This document shows positions 26,044-35,535 of a stretch of DNA of 47,352 nucleotides, piece by piece (positions within the stretch are counted from its first letter, which is position 1; every line of letters begins with the position of its first letter). The position numbers were made by a program, and so were the translations under genes. Under the pieces are notes generated by a model, which did no database searches, had not been told where the DNA came from, and worked only from the letters and a program-made list of their open reading frames with translations. The stretch is from Roseinatronobacter alkalisoli. GTDB lineage: Bacteria; Pseudomonadota; Alphaproteobacteria; Rhodobacterales; Rhodobacteraceae. The DNA is taken from positions 1 to 47,352 of the forward strand of contig NZ_JAQZSM010000027.1 of NCBI RefSeq assembly GCF_028745735.1, given 5' to 3'.

Positions 26044-26265
26044 TCAGGTTTGACGGTCGCGTTCCATGGCGATCATCTCGACGAGAGTTTCTACACCGAA
26101 CGGGGTGAAAGCGAGGACCTCGACCTCTTCAGTGCCATAGACCCAGATGATGCCATCTTCGGGCTCCATGCTGATGGCGAGATCATGGAGGCGATCGACC
26201 GTTTCGCCCAGTTCTGCCGCGACGCGATCGACGGTTTTGACGGCGTGGACCTTGTTTAACTGCAT
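26044..26265 (-). CDS. Small protein associated with IS66 elements
   Basis: A 73-residue acidic protein starting MQLNKVHAVKTVDRVAAELG, with EDGIIWVYGTEEVEVLAF. Proteins like this are often encoded directly after the tnpC transposase of IS66-type elements. Its ATG overlaps the region of the tnpC stop (CTGACCATG). The frame is intact although the transposase beside it is broken. Confidence 0.55.
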   Translation of the reverse strand: MQLNKVHAVKTVDRVAAELGETVDRLHDLAISMEPEDGIIWVYGTEEVEVLAFTPFGVETLVEMIAMERDRQT

Positions 26266-26267
26266 GG

Positions 26268-27128
26268 TCAGGCAGCCTGAGCCATATATCGGGCCTTCCA
26301 GTTCCAGGGCAACAATTCCTGCACGCGCGATACGGGCGTATCCGGCAACCGCGCGAGGACATCGGCCATCCATGCCTGCGGGTCGATGTCGTTCATTTTT
26401 GCCGTCATGATGAGGTATACATGAAGGCTGTCCGGTCGCCACCGCGCTCGGATCTTGCAAAAAGCCATGATTTTCTACCCAATGCGATGCCTCTGAGGGC
26501 GCGCTCGGCCGCATTATTCGTCAGGCAGATCCGTCCATCATCAAGAAAGCGAGTGAATGCCTCCCAGCGGCCTTTCTCCTCGAACATGTAGTTGATGGCC
26601 TTGACGACCGGGTTGTGCTTCGACATCCGGGCCCGCTCCGCCCTCATCCAGTCATGCAGGTCATTGACCATCGGCGCTACCCGCTGCTGCCGGGCTTCAT
26701 GACGCGCCTCGGAAGTCAGACCAGTGATCTCACACTCGACATCAAAGATAGCGTCGAAGCGTTTGACGGCTTCCAGCGCCATGGGCGATATATTTTCGGC
26801 CACCTTTTTTGCCCTTACGGGCTGTGGCTTTGATGTCGGCCAACTCAAAGAACTTGCGCCTGGCATGCGACCAGCATAGCGCGCTCAAAACTGGGGCTGG
26901 TTTATGCTGGGCGCTGTAGACGCTGTTATAGCCGCCATAGGCATCGGCTTGCAGGATGCCGGTCCCGCCCGCCAAGTGTTGGTTGGGATGCTCCATTCGC
27001 CTGTCCTGTAGAGAAGTAATAGAGGGCTGCAGGTGGCGCTCCGCCCCCGAACGGACGGTCATCACGCACATAGATCCACAGCCGCGCGGAACGGCGTGGA
27101 ACGGGGCTGGTGGTTGGCTGATCTTCTC
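26268..27128 (-). pseudogene. Decayed IS66-family transposase (tnpC)
   Basis: The pieces of an IS66 transposase appear in successive frames on the minus strand: RLWIYVRDDRPFGG (about 27070), GILQADAYGGYNSVY and CWSHARRKFFELADIKA (about 26850-26960), ICLTNNAAERALRGIALGRK and RSERGGDRTAFMY (26430-26540), and TAKMNDIDPQAWMADVLARL (26330-26400). At least three frameshifts separate them, and the N-terminal half is missing where it abuts an IS21 fragment near 27128. It cannot make a working transposase. Confidence 0.85.
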
Positions 27129-27138
27129 GCATGCCCCC

Positions 27139-27366
27139 AGCCGCCTTCTCGCTGAGCAAGGAGCCCCAGACCAATGTCGCGCGCTATGATGGGTTGCGGG
27201 TCCAGAAAGGAGTGCGAGATGCGTCATAATCGTGCTGGAGCTGCCATCGTCCTCATGCTGCGCAGCCTGAAGATGCCGGGCATGGCGCTGGCCGTACAAG
27301 ACCTACTTGAGCAGGGGTTGCCTGCTTTCGAGGCGGCCATGCCCGGGATATCGGAGCTCTTCAAGC
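27139..27366 (+). pseudogene. IS21-family fragment (istA 3' end and istB 5' end)
   Basis: The end of istA ([20 protein letters not shown], stop) and the first 50 residues of istB ([23 protein letters not shown] at 27219) are visible, closely similar to 19730-19960 of the complete element but not identical. istB breaks off after ISELFK. This is a relic of a second, related IS21 copy next to the IS66 relic. Confidence 0.85.
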
Positions 27367-27567
27367 GTCCGGCGGAAGTGTTGTGATGGAATTTGTGGCA
27401 CGGAAAGATCCAGACAGTCCCCCGTTTTGGCCTTCTGACAAGATGCGACAACACTCTTTATAAAGTAGCGCAAATCTTTGCAGACAAACTGCGCACTGCA
27501 GCGTCAAAATATTTTGCGCAGGTAAGCGGGAGAGGGCAGAACCTGTGGGTCATGCTGCAATGGAAAA

Positions 27568-27593
27568 GGGGCGGTCACACTCGTAACCGCCCC
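27568..27593 (-). terminator. Rho-independent terminator after the substrate-binding protein gene
   Basis: GGGGCGGT, a ten-base loop and ACCGCCCC form a perfect 8-bp stem. On the minus strand it is followed by TTTTCC and lies 36 bases after the stop at 27629, so it ends the sulfatase/ABC cluster. Confidence 0.8.
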
Positions 27594-27628
27594 ATGTTCC
27601 GCCCAGGGAGAAAGAAGACGGAACGACG

Positions 27629-29131
27629 CTATTGCTGTCGGGCGTAATTGCGCAGGAACGGCACAACATTCCCCGATTGCGGCTGCACATCTACCGAACT
27701 GTTGGTGTGGTAGATGTTATCGGGCCTGTACCATGGCGCGAACCATGCATTTTCGACCAGATAGGTGTTGATCTCCTGATAGATTGCAGGTTGATCATCT
27801 ACGGCAGCATACTGCACCTTGTCGACCAGCCTCAGCAGCTCGGTATCCTCATACCCGACCGGGTTCCACGGGGAGTCGGGTCGCGCGAACTTGTTCATCT
27901 CGGCCCAGTCACCCTGATAACCGAAGGGCAGAATGAAAATCGCATACCGCCCGGATCGCAGGTCAGGAATGGTCATGTTGGGCGCAATGGACGCCCATTG
28001 AACCGCAACCCCGATTTCGGCAAGTTGCTGTTCGATGACGGGGTTGATATTGGCCATGGACGCAAGCGCAGGCATGGTTACCGAAAACCCGTCAGGAAAG
28101 CCGGCCTCTGCCAGCAACGCGCGGGCACCTTCGGGGTCATAAGAATACCGCCCGTTCAACTCCTCGCGATAGGACTGGGCCGTATCGGGAAATATCTGGT
28201 TGGTCAGGCTGCCATATCCCAACTGGAAATATTGCAGGATCGCGGCGGAATCGAAGGCCATGTTGATGGCTTGGCGCACCCGCACATCAGCCAGCGCCGG
28301 AACGATCTTGCCGCCACGGTCAGCAATGGTCAGGCCCATCCAGTTGACCGGGTTCGTATGCGTATCCAGATTGTTGGCCTGTGCATCAGCGACAGTGCCT
28401 GCCTCTCCCAGACCCGCATCCACCTGTCCCGATTTTAGCGCATTCAGCCGCGCAACAAGATCATTGATCGGCGTGATCGTGACACGTTCAAACGGGAACG
28501 CATCGGGGTTCCAATAGTCAGGATTGCGGGCATAGACATATTGTCTGCCGCCAACGGATGCGTCCGGATCATAGATATATGGCCCCGATCCGACCGGGTT
28601 GACCGAAGCCCCCTCGGTTCCCAGCGTTGCAGGACTTGCCACTGCCCCCGCGACCGAACTGAGGTTCTGCAACAAACTTGGGTCCGGTTCGTTGAGATGC
28701 AGGCGCAGTTCGGTGGGCGAAAGAACCTCGATCTCGCTGATCGGGCGGGCCATGAAACTGTTCTGCCCACTGCCTTCACGCAGATATTCAAGATTCGCCT
28801 TGACCGCATCTGCATCCAGCGGCGCGCCATCGGTAAAAGTCACGCCTTCGCGCAGGGTCAGGGTCAGTATGTCGTTACTGTCATTATACATGTATTCGGT
28901 GGCAAGGTTCGGTGCCACCGTACCATCTGGCTCCTGCACCAGCAGGGTATCAAAGACGGGTTGCCAGAATTGAATCTGGTTTGCGATCATCAACTGGGCG
29001 CGGTCAAAGCTGTTATTGTCCAGCAATGCGGCCAGAGCCAGCGTGTCGTCGTCATTCGGCACCTGTGCCGCGACGGGAACTGCCGCTGATGCAGCCATCA
29101 GCGCAGTCAACGCGACCAAAGTCTTGCGCAT
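27629..29131 (-). CDS. Peptide/nickel-type ABC transporter substrate-binding protein (SBP family 5)
   Basis: A 500-residue periplasmic binding protein. It has a Sec signal peptide (MRKTLVALTALMAASAAVPVAA, cleavage probably after AAQ) and then the SBP_bac_5 fold, with NLATEY, TFTDGAPLDADAVKANLEYL (the family signature region) and QAINMAFDSAAI. It should deliver the ligand to the permeases encoded 9 kb upstream on the same strand. Co-location with sulfatases, FGE and a GH3 enzyme suggests a sulfated oligosaccharide or amino sugar and not a peptide, which is inference. A strong ribosome site (GGGAGG) and an upstream hairpin suggest high expression. Confidence 0.92.
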   Translation of the reverse strand: MRKTLVALTALMAASAAVPVAAQVPNDDDTLALAALLDNNSFDRAQLMIANQIQFWQPVFDTLLVQEPDGTVAPNLATEYMYNDSNDILTLTLREGVTFTDGAPLDADAVKANLEYLREGSGQNSFMARPISEIEVLSPTELRLHLNEPDPSLLQNLSSVAGAVASPATLGTEGASVNPVGSGPYIYDPDASVGGRQYVYARNPDYWNPDAFPFERVTITPINDLVARLNALKSGQVDAGLGEAGTVADAQANNLDTHTNPVNWMGLTIADRGGKIVPALADVRVRQAINMAFDSAAILQYFQLGYGSLTNQIFPDTAQSYREELNGRYSYDPEGARALLAEAGFPDGFSVTMPALASMANINPVIEQQLAEIGVAVQWASIAPNMTIPDLRSGRYAIFILPFGYQGDWAEMNKFARPDSPWNPVGYEDTELLRLVDKVQYAAVDDQPAIYQEINTYLVENAWFAPWYRPDNIYHTNSSVDVQPQSGNVVPFLRNYARQQ

Positions 29132-29147
29132 TTTTCATCCTCCCTAT

Positions 29148-29171
29148 GCCGACGGGGCTATCCCGGTCGGC
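29148..29171 (-). promoter_or_regulatory. Leader hairpin of the substrate-binding protein mRNA
   Basis: GCCGACGGGG and CCCGGTCGGC pair as a 10-bp stem with one G-G mismatch around CTAT, 17 bases upstream of the ATG at 29131 and just before the ribosome site GGGAGG. A hairpin here could protect the 5' end of a processed message or control access of ribosomes. Confidence 0.5.
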
Positions 29172-29405
29172 GGATTGTATGAAAGCTCCTCGTCTTTCAT
29201 GCTGGCGGAAATTAGCACCCGCATTTATAAATTAGAAATGCAACTTTTCGACACACCTATCAGCCCATGTTATACCTGCGCGCTCATGACAATTCGTCTT
29301 TATCCACTGACTGGTGACACGACGGGCGGCCTGAACATACCGCGCGCGAAAGCATTGGCGCCCTGTCTAGGCACGCGCATCCGCCTTCGCGCGGTCGACA
29401 CCCTG

Positions 29406-29432
29406 CCATGACCGGGACATTTCCCGGCATGG
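29406..29432 (-). terminator. Stem-loop after the GH3 gene
   Basis: CCATGACCGGGA and TCCCGGCATGG pair with one bulged base around a four-base loop, 63 bases after the GH3 stop. No T run follows, so it may be a transcript-stabilising stem more than a true terminator. Confidence 0.4.
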
Positions 29433-29494
29433 CGATGGGGTCTGCATAACAATGTGGTCAGCAACGAATGGACGACATGCCGCGACGACGCGCG

Positions 29495-31156
29495 TCAGAA
29501 CCTTGCATCGGGCAGGCCGCAGAACGGATCGATGGGGTTGCTTGCCGTGAATTTCCCGCTGCCTGTCATCAGTGCAACCACTGCTTCCTGCATCGCATCC
29601 AGTGTGCAATAGGCATTGATACAGGTCGGCACGCGCGGGGCGTCATACAGGTAATAGGGGTAGCCGAATGAAATCAATGCAGTGGGAATATCATGCCAGT
29701 GACGCTGCATCGATGCGCCAAAATCCCCGCCAAGTTTGGCCCAGTCCAGAAAAATGCGCCCGCGTGTCAGCAAGGTTTCTTCGCCAAACAGGTAAAGCAT
29801 AAGGTCATACTTGTCGGGAGACACCAGCGTTCCGGGTTCATACATTGTCACGTCGAAACCCTTGTCAGCCAACAGTCCGGGTAGGACCATCGGTGCGGGC
29901 GCACCGTGCAGGGGGCTGACAATGCCGCCCGAACAGATCAGCACACGCCTGTGGCTTTCGGGCGAGATCGGGAACAGGTTCTTTGTGTCCTTGACCAGCG
30001 TGGGTGCTGCTGCAATGGCCGCGTCGGCCAGCCGCGCCGCCGCAGGTGTGGCCAGCGCGAAGCGCGCATCCGGTCCCGCCTGCCGGTGCAGGTTCAACGA
30101 TGCCTTCAGCGCCAGAATGCGCGTGACGGCATCATCCAGCCGCGCCTGCGAAATCGTGCCGTCCCTAACCGCTGCCAGCACGGCGTCCATGTCATCCTCG
30201 GGGGTGCGGGAAAACAAGATCATGTCACAGCCCCCGGCAATGATCTGCACCTTGCCATCGCGCAGCGGCATCCATGCCCCCAGCCCGGCCATTTCGCTGG
30301 CATCGGACACGATTAACCCGTCGAACCCCAATTCTCCGCGCAAAAGGTCTATATTCAGCCGCCGGTTGACCGATGCCGGGCAGAACGCGTCAACGCCCAG
30401 ATCAGGTTCTTGCGCCTGCATATAGGCGGGCAGCGCGATATGGGCCGACATGACGCATTTCACCCCCGCCGCAATGGACGCACGGTAAAGGCGGCCGAAA
30501 CTGGCGTCCCATTCCGGCATGGTTTGCGGGTTGATGGTTGTCACCAGATGCTGATCGCGGTCATCATAGCCTTCGCCCGGCCAATGCTTGACCGTCGCGG
30601 CGACCCCTAGGTCCTGAAAGGCCGCGATCTGGGTCAACGCATGACGTTCGATCGTGCCGACATCGGACCCGAAACTGCGGGTTGCAACGATCGGGCTGCG
30701 AAACGCGGCGTTGATATCTATAACCGGGGTGAACGACCAGTTGACGCCGATGGCGCGGGCTTCTTCCGCCATGATCCGCGCGATATCGCGCGTTGTCGCA
30801 AGGTCATCAATCGCGGCAAGGGCAAGCGGGTTGGGCACCTGCGTTCCGAAAGGCAGGCTCATCCTGGAACCTTCAAGATCGGCGCTGACCAGCAGCGGAA
30901 TATCCGCATCGGCCTGAAGCTCCGCAATCCTGTCACGTTCCGCCGCCCCGTCAGGGCCGAAAAACCGGGTGATGCCGCCGGGGCGAAGCTGCTTGATCCG
31001 CGCCTGCTCCTCCGCGTCATCCCCGCGCGAAATCAGCACGAAAAGCTGCGCGACCTTTTCTTTCAGCGTCATTGAATCGCGTGTCAGCGCAACCCAGTGG
31101 CGCGCGGCACCATTCAGGTTGAAAGGCGCGCCTGTCAGAAAGTCCCGCTTCGGCAT
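29495..31156 (-). CDS. Glycoside hydrolase family 3, beta-N-acetylhexosaminidase-like
   Basis: A 553-residue GH3 enzyme. The TIM-barrel part has SADLEGSRMSLPFGTQVPNP (substrate loop), KHWPGEGYDDRDQH with the His/Asp pair typical of NagZ-type GH3 enzymes, and the nucleophile Asp in FDGLIVSDASEMAGL. A C-terminal domain of about 200 residues follows, as in GH3 beta-N-acetylglucosaminidases longer than NagZ. No signal peptide is seen, so it should act in the cytoplasm. The start chosen at 31156 lies just beyond the FGE stop; in-frame upstream ATG codons overlap FGE. It probably trims amino-sugar residues after desulfation. Confidence 0.88.
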   Translation of the reverse strand: MPKRDFLTGAPFNLNGAARHWVALTRDSMTLKEKVAQLFVLISRGDDAEEQARIKQLRPGGITRFFGPDGAAERDRIAELQADADIPLLVSADLEGSRMSLPFGTQVPNPLALAAIDDLATTRDIARIMAEEARAIGVNWSFTPVIDINAAFRSPIVATRSFGSDVGTIERHALTQIAAFQDLGVAATVKHWPGEGYDDRDQHLVTTINPQTMPEWDASFGRLYRASIAAGVKCVMSAHIALPAYMQAQEPDLGVDAFCPASVNRRLNIDLLRGELGFDGLIVSDASEMAGLGAWMPLRDGKVQIIAGGCDMILFSRTPEDDMDAVLAAVRDGTISQARLDDAVTRILALKASLNLHRQAGPDARFALATPAAARLADAAIAAAPTLVKDTKNLFPISPESHRRVLICSGGIVSPLHGAPAPMVLPGLLADKGFDVTMYEPGTLVSPDKYDLMLYLFGEETLLTRGRIFLDWAKLGGDFGASMQRHWHDIPTALISFGYPYYLYDAPRVPTCINAYCTLDAMQEAVVALMTGSGKFTASNPIDPFCGLPDARF

Positions 31157-31172
31157 GGTCAAATTTGTCCCT

Positions 31173-32117
31173 TTACCTGATATCATAAGCCACCCGAAAA
31201 CCGGTATTCGACCCGGCACTATCGGGGGTCATCGCCATGCGCGCAGCAATCCGGTATCGGTAGCAATAAGTGATGTGGCACAGAAAAGACCCGCCCTTCA
31301 GCACCTTTTCGGCATATCGTCTGGAATGCGCATTGCGCAGTTTCGCGGCCTTGGAAACCGACCGGATGCGAAACGGATCGCCAGTCCATTCCCAGACATT
31401 CCCGCACATCGCATAGAAGCCCGCGCCATAGGGTCCGAAACTGCGCGCGGGCGCAGTGCGCGCATAGCCGTCCCGGCAGGTATTCACGGATGGGAAACGG
31501 CCCTGCCAGATGTTGCAGAAGATGTTGTCGTCATCATCCGGCTCGGTATCGCCCCAAGGGAACCGCTTGCGCACAGTACCATCGCGCGCGGCATGTTCCC
31601 ATTCCGCTTCCGACGGCAGGCGACCGTCCACCCAGCGGGCGAACGCATTGGCATCATTCCACGACACCTGAACGACGGGATGGTCCATGCGGTTCGCAAC
31701 CGATGATCCCGGCCCTTCGGGTTGCCGCCAGTGCGCGCCGTCAATCTTGTGCCACCATGGCAGTTGTGACCCCACGCGCGTTGCGGCATCCAGATGCGCG
31801 CGGTCGCCAAAGAACACCGCCGACCAGCCAAAGCGCTCTGCCTCGGTCACATAGCCGGTTGCATCGACGAATTCGGCGAAACGCGCGTTGGTCACTGTCG
31901 TTGCCTCCAGCGCGTAATCGGCAAGCGTCACGGCCCGTTCCGGCCCCTCGCCATCGTGCGGAATGGCAGGCCGATGGGTGCCGACGAAGGTTTTGCCACC
32001 GGTAACCTGCACAGCGTCCTGCGGCGCGCCACCCCCCGGTGCGACGACGGACTGGTCAGTCGCCAGTGCTACAGCACACGGCTGCGACGGGCGTGATGGA
32101 CCGCAACAAGACGTCAT
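31173..32117 (-). CDS. Formylglycine-generating enzyme (sulfatase maturase)
   Basis: A 314-residue FGE-sulfatase family protein. Near the C-terminus GGSFLCHITYCYRYR carries the cysteine pair (Cys280, Cys285) that binds copper in aerobic FGE, and GSNTGFRVAYDIR is the conserved end. It has GGKTFVGTH at the start of the fold and MCGNVWEWTGD in the middle. FGE oxidises the sulfatase active-site cysteine to formylglycine. Its ATG overlaps the stop of the sulfatase at 32114 (ATGA), so both are made together. There is no signal peptide, so maturation occurs in the cytoplasm. Confidence 0.95.
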   Translation of the reverse strand: MTSCCGPSRPSQPCAVALATDQSVVAPGGGAPQDAVQVTGGKTFVGTHRPAIPHDGEGPERAVTLADYALEATTVTNARFAEFVDATGYVTEAERFGWSAVFFGDRAHLDAATRVGSQLPWWHKIDGAHWRQPEGPGSSVANRMDHPVVQVSWNDANAFARWVDGRLPSEAEWEHAARDGTVRKRFPWGDTEPDDDDNIFCNIWQGRFPSVNTCRDGYARTAPARSFGPYGAGFYAMCGNVWEWTGDPFRIRSVSKAAKLRNAHSRRYAEKVLKGGSFLCHITYCYRYRIAARMAMTPDSAGSNTGFRVAYDIR

Positions 32118-33703
32118 GGCCCAGGCGCGGTCCGATGTGAAGCAGTAGACGACAACCCGGCGCGGATGGTCGCGCTGTCATGTTCGGGCAGATCCCCGAT
32201 CTCCTGCATCTTCGTGTCCAGGCGGTCCAGCATCGCGGCAAATATATCCTGATAATCAGGGTTGTCAGCCAGATTGTTCAACTCAAACTGGTCGGTCGCG
32301 CAGTCGAACAATTCCCATTCAGGCGGGGCATCATTGGGCCGCGCACCAAGCTGGCCCAGATCCTTGTTATACCAGTAGATCAGCTTGTAACGCGCATCGC
32401 GCACGCCATAATGGGCATATGCTTCATGGATGCCATCATTATGCATCCAGTAGCGGTGATAGGCCAGATTGTCCCAGTCATCGGGCGTGTTGCCTTCCAG
32501 AACCGGACGCATCGAACGTCCCTGCATATAGCTGGGAACAGGCAGGCCCGCATAGTCAAGAAATGTCGGCGCAAAATCGACATTGCATGAAATCGCGTCG
32601 CTGGTTGTCCCCGCCTTGATGCCCGCAGGATAGCGGATAAGGAAGGGCATCTGCAAGGATTCCTCATACATGAAGCGCTTGTCGAACCACCCATGTTCAC
32701 CAAGGAAAAACCCCTGATCCGAGGTGTAGATAACAATGGTATTTTCGGCCAGCCCGGTTTCATCCAGATAATCAAGCAGACGGCCCACGTTCTCATCAAT
32801 CGACTGCACGGTACGCAGATAGCGCTTCATGAAGCGCTGATATTTGAACTCGGCAAAAGCCTGCGGGTCATCAAAGGTGAAATTCCGTCCGGTATCAGCG
32901 CAAATCACGGTAATCTCTTCGCCCGGTTGCAGGTCTGGCACCTTGCGCATGTTCAGATGGCCCACATCCCACATCAACTCTCCTGCAGTATCCGCACCGC
33001 CTGATGGCTGAACAAGGCCCAGATCGTCATAGATCATGTCGGACCTGATGCGCATCTTCGCCGCAGCCGCTGCGGCCGCCCGGTTGGAATAGTCATCGTT
33101 GAAGGTTGCGGGCAGCGGTATGTCTTCGTCTTCCCAAAGGTGCTGGTGTTTCGGGTGCGGCTCGAAACACCGGTGGGGTGCCTTGTGGTGGCACATCACG
33201 AAAAAGGGCTGATCCCCTGATTGCGCGATGAAATCAATGCTCATGTCGGTGATCAGATCTGTGGCATAGCCCGGATACCGCTTGCGCCCCTCTGGTGTGA
33301 TCATGGCCGGATCAAAATAGTCGCCCTGCCCCGGCAACACGCACCATTCATCAAAGCCGGTAGGGGCATGTGCCGCACCTTCGCCCAAATGCCATTTGCC
33401 GAACATGCCGGTGCGATACCCGCCCTGCCGCAGGTGCTTGGCAACATGGGGCAGCCGGTTGTCCAGCCCGGTAAACAGCGTCGTGACACAGTTGACGTGG
33501 TTATAGGTGCCCGTAAGTATCGCGGCACGGCTGGGCGTGCAGATCGAATTTGTCACATAGGTCCGGTCATGCCGCAAGCCTTCGTTCGCCAGACGGTCAA
33601 GATTGGGCGTGGAATTCAACCCCCCACCATAGGCAGAGATTGCGCGCGCGGCGTGATCATCGCTCATGATGAAGATGATGTTGGGGCGTGATGGTTGGGT
33701 CAT
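32114..33703 (-). CDS. Sulfatase (formylglycine-dependent), C-T-P-S-R type
   Basis: A 529-residue type I sulfatase. Metal ligands Asp15-Asp16 lie in FIMSDDHA. The catalytic motif Cys55-Thr-Pro-Ser-Arg59 is a substrate for the FGE next door. MCHHKAPHRCFEP and TIVIYTSDQGFFLGEHGWFDKR (in part) are family features. It resembles iduronate/N-acetylglucosamine-type sulfatases more than arylsulfatases, but the specificity is uncertain. No signal peptide is visible. It is 45 bases after the second sulfatase and overlaps FGE. Confidence 0.93.
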   Translation of the reverse strand: MTQPSRPNIIFIMSDDHAARAISAYGGGLNSTPNLDRLANEGLRHDRTYVTNSICTPSRAAILTGTYNHVNCVTTLFTGLDNRLPHVAKHLRQGGYRTGMFGKWHLGEGAAHAPTGFDEWCVLPGQGDYFDPAMITPEGRKRYPGYATDLITDMSIDFIAQSGDQPFFVMCHHKAPHRCFEPHPKHQHLWEDEDIPLPATFNDDYSNRAAAAAAAKMRIRSDMIYDDLGLVQPSGGADTAGELMWDVGHLNMRKVPDLQPGEEITVICADTGRNFTFDDPQAFAEFKYQRFMKRYLRTVQSIDENVGRLLDYLDETGLAENTIVIYTSDQGFFLGEHGWFDKRFMYEESLQMPFLIRYPAGIKAGTTSDAISCNVDFAPTFLDYAGLPVPSYMQGRSMRPVLEGNTPDDWDNLAYHRYWMHNDGIHEAYAHYGVRDARYKLIYWYNKDLGQLGARPNDAPPEWELFDCATDQFELNNLADNPDYQDIFAAMLDRLDTKMQEIGDLPEHDSATIRAGLSSTASHRTAPGP

Positions 33704-33748
33704 AGCTGTGGTATCTTTCGTTCTTGGTGATTTCTGGTGCGCGGGCGC

Positions 33749-35533
33749 TCAGGCAGGCAGTTTGCCCTGCAACGCCGCTTCCAGCTGTTCCAGACCCTCT
33801 CGGCCCAGATCAGGCCAGATGCCCGCCAGTTCAATCAGTGTCTTTTCCGACAGCAGCCGGGGCAGTTCCGCAGATTTCAGACGCGGCAGCACCTCGGTCA
33901 CCACGTTGCGCGTTTCGGGGTCGGCCATCAAGGTGCGCAGCGGTGCCGTGCCGATGATCGCGCCGGGGGCGAAATCGCTTACCCGCAGGGCAGTGCGCTG
34001 CCCGGCCTCGACCAGATCCCACTGCGCCTGAACCATCAGATGCGCGGGTCCGACAGCCCCTTCGGCAGGCAGCCCCAGACGTTCATACTGGCAGGGCGGG
34101 GCGTCATTGGCGCGCATCAGATCAACCAGCAACCCTGCCATCCGCAATTCCAGCGCCGGGTCGTCCAGCGGCTGCTGTTGGTCGGGATCGGTTTCAAGGT
34201 CATACAGCAATGTGCCATATTCCCAGGGCCCCCGGATTGTCCAACCGGGCATGCGCATGACGGGAACGCCCTTGGTAAAGGAAAACCCCGCGACCAGTTC
34301 CACCGCAGCAAATTCCTGCGGTTCGAACCGTGACCGCATATGCGTGGGCATCAGCGTGTGTTCATAAAGGGGCGTGTTGGTCGCAGTTGCGGATGACCGC
34401 ATATAGACATACCGCCCGTCGGTCACGCTGACATGACCACCAAAATTGCCGAACAACGCGCCCTCATGCACCGGCGTATCCTGTGCGACACTGTCTGCAA
34501 GGGCCCGCCCCATCATGTCGGGCGTTGGTTCCAGCCCGAAAAAGTCCAGCAGCGTGGGCGCAATGTCAATGGTCTGAACTAGTGCCGAGCGCCGCTTTCC
34601 CGCCACCTTCGTGCGGGGGTCCCAAATGAAAAACGGTGTGTGGATTGTCTCGTCATACCAAGGCATCACGGATTTGCCCCACCAGCCCTTTTCACCCAGC
34701 ATGTAGCCATGGTCGGTGCAGACGATCAGCATGGTGTCGTCCCACATGTCGCGGGTGTCCATCGCATCCAGCACCCGACCCAGATTGTGGTCGCACATCG
34801 ACAGCAGGGCCAGATAACGGTTGCGCGCGTGCTCCACCTGGTCTGCAGATTGCGTGACACGGGCATAGGGCGGCCAGTCAAAATCCGGCGCGGCGTCGAA
34901 TCCCGCGTCAGTGTCGGGATAAAGCTTGTGGTAGTGGTCGTAGCTGAAGAACGGCTCATGCGGATCGAATGTTTCGATCTGAAGCATCCAGTTGTCCTGC
35001 TTGGCATTCGTGGCGATAAATTCCAGACCGGCATCGAAGGTCTGGGTCTGGCTATGGCCATCCTCTTGCGACATCGCCCGGCGGTTGACCTGATCCTGCG
35101 TGACCATGCGGTAATGAATATCGCCCAGCCGGGCGTGGTCCAGGCCGTTCAGATCGGCCTTCCACAGATCGCCTTCCTGCCCGCGCAGAAATTCATAGCT
35201 GGAATAGCGATTGTGATAGGTGGCACCGCCATCTTCCCAGTAATGCTGATGGTCGGTCACCAAATGGGTATAGACGCCGTTGTGCTTCAGCATTTCTGGC
35301 ATGGAATCGTCAAAAGGTTCAATCGGTCCCCAGGACCGATGCAGGAAGTTGTAACGCCCGGTATGCAGTTCACGGCGCGCGGGCATACAAGGCATGGAAC
35401 CCGCATAGCAATTGTCAAACGTTGCGCTGCGCTGTGCCAGACGTTCAAAATTCGGCGCGTGAACGCCCTTGCCACCATACGGCGGCAGCATGCGGCGGTT
35501 CAGGCTGTCATACATTACAATGATGGCACGCAT
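33749..35533 (-). CDS. Second sulfatase, C-M-P-A-R type
   Basis: A 594-residue sulfatase with an N-terminal MRAIIVMYDSLNRRMLPPYG and the formylglycine site Cys49-Met-Pro-Ala-Arg53, which fits the C-x-P-x-R rule for FGE. CTDHGYMLGEKGWWGKS near residue 280 gives the Asp/His metal ligands. The C-terminal 150 residues are extra compared with the first sulfatase. It has no signal peptide. The gene begins two bases after the ATPase gene ends, with AAAAGGGC as ribosome site, so it is part of the transporter operon. The two sulfatases differ enough that they probably remove sulfate from different positions. Confidence 0.92.
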   Translation of the reverse strand: MRAIIVMYDSLNRRMLPPYGGKGVHAPNFERLAQRSATFDNCYAGSMPCMPARRELHTGRYNFLHRSWGPIEPFDDSMPEMLKHNGVYTHLVTDHQHYWEDGGATYHNRYSSYEFLRGQEGDLWKADLNGLDHARLGDIHYRMVTQDQVNRRAMSQEDGHSQTQTFDAGLEFIATNAKQDNWMLQIETFDPHEPFFSYDHYHKLYPDTDAGFDAAPDFDWPPYARVTQSADQVEHARNRYLALLSMCDHNLGRVLDAMDTRDMWDDTMLIVCTDHGYMLGEKGWWGKSVMPWYDETIHTPFFIWDPRTKVAGKRRSALVQTIDIAPTLLDFFGLEPTPDMMGRALADSVAQDTPVHEGALFGNFGGHVSVTDGRYVYMRSSATATNTPLYEHTLMPTHMRSRFEPQEFAAVELVAGFSFTKGVPVMRMPGWTIRGPWEYGTLLYDLETDPDQQQPLDDPALELRMAGLLVDLMRANDAPPCQYERLGLPAEGAVGPAHLMVQAQWDLVEAGQRTALRVSDFAPGAIIGTAPLRTLMADPETRNVVTEVLPRLKSAELPRLLSEKTLIELAGIWPDLGREGLEQLEAALQGKLPA

Positions 35534-35535
35534 GA

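Larger units (their letters stand above)
29132..29494. other. 363-bp gap before the substrate-binding protein gene
   Basis: No gene is visible. The gap contains two stem-loops: one at 29148-29171 close to the SBP start and one at 29406-29432 (CCATGACCGGGA paired with TCCCGGCATGG, one bulge) just after the GH3 gene. A long untranslated leader with its own promoter for the SBP gene is likely, and lets the binding protein be made in excess over the permeases. Confidence 0.55.

Noticed and set aside
27367-27567. Possible further IS ends or gene after the IS21 relic
   Set aside because: No matching inverted repeat or coding signal could be found in this 200-base stretch.
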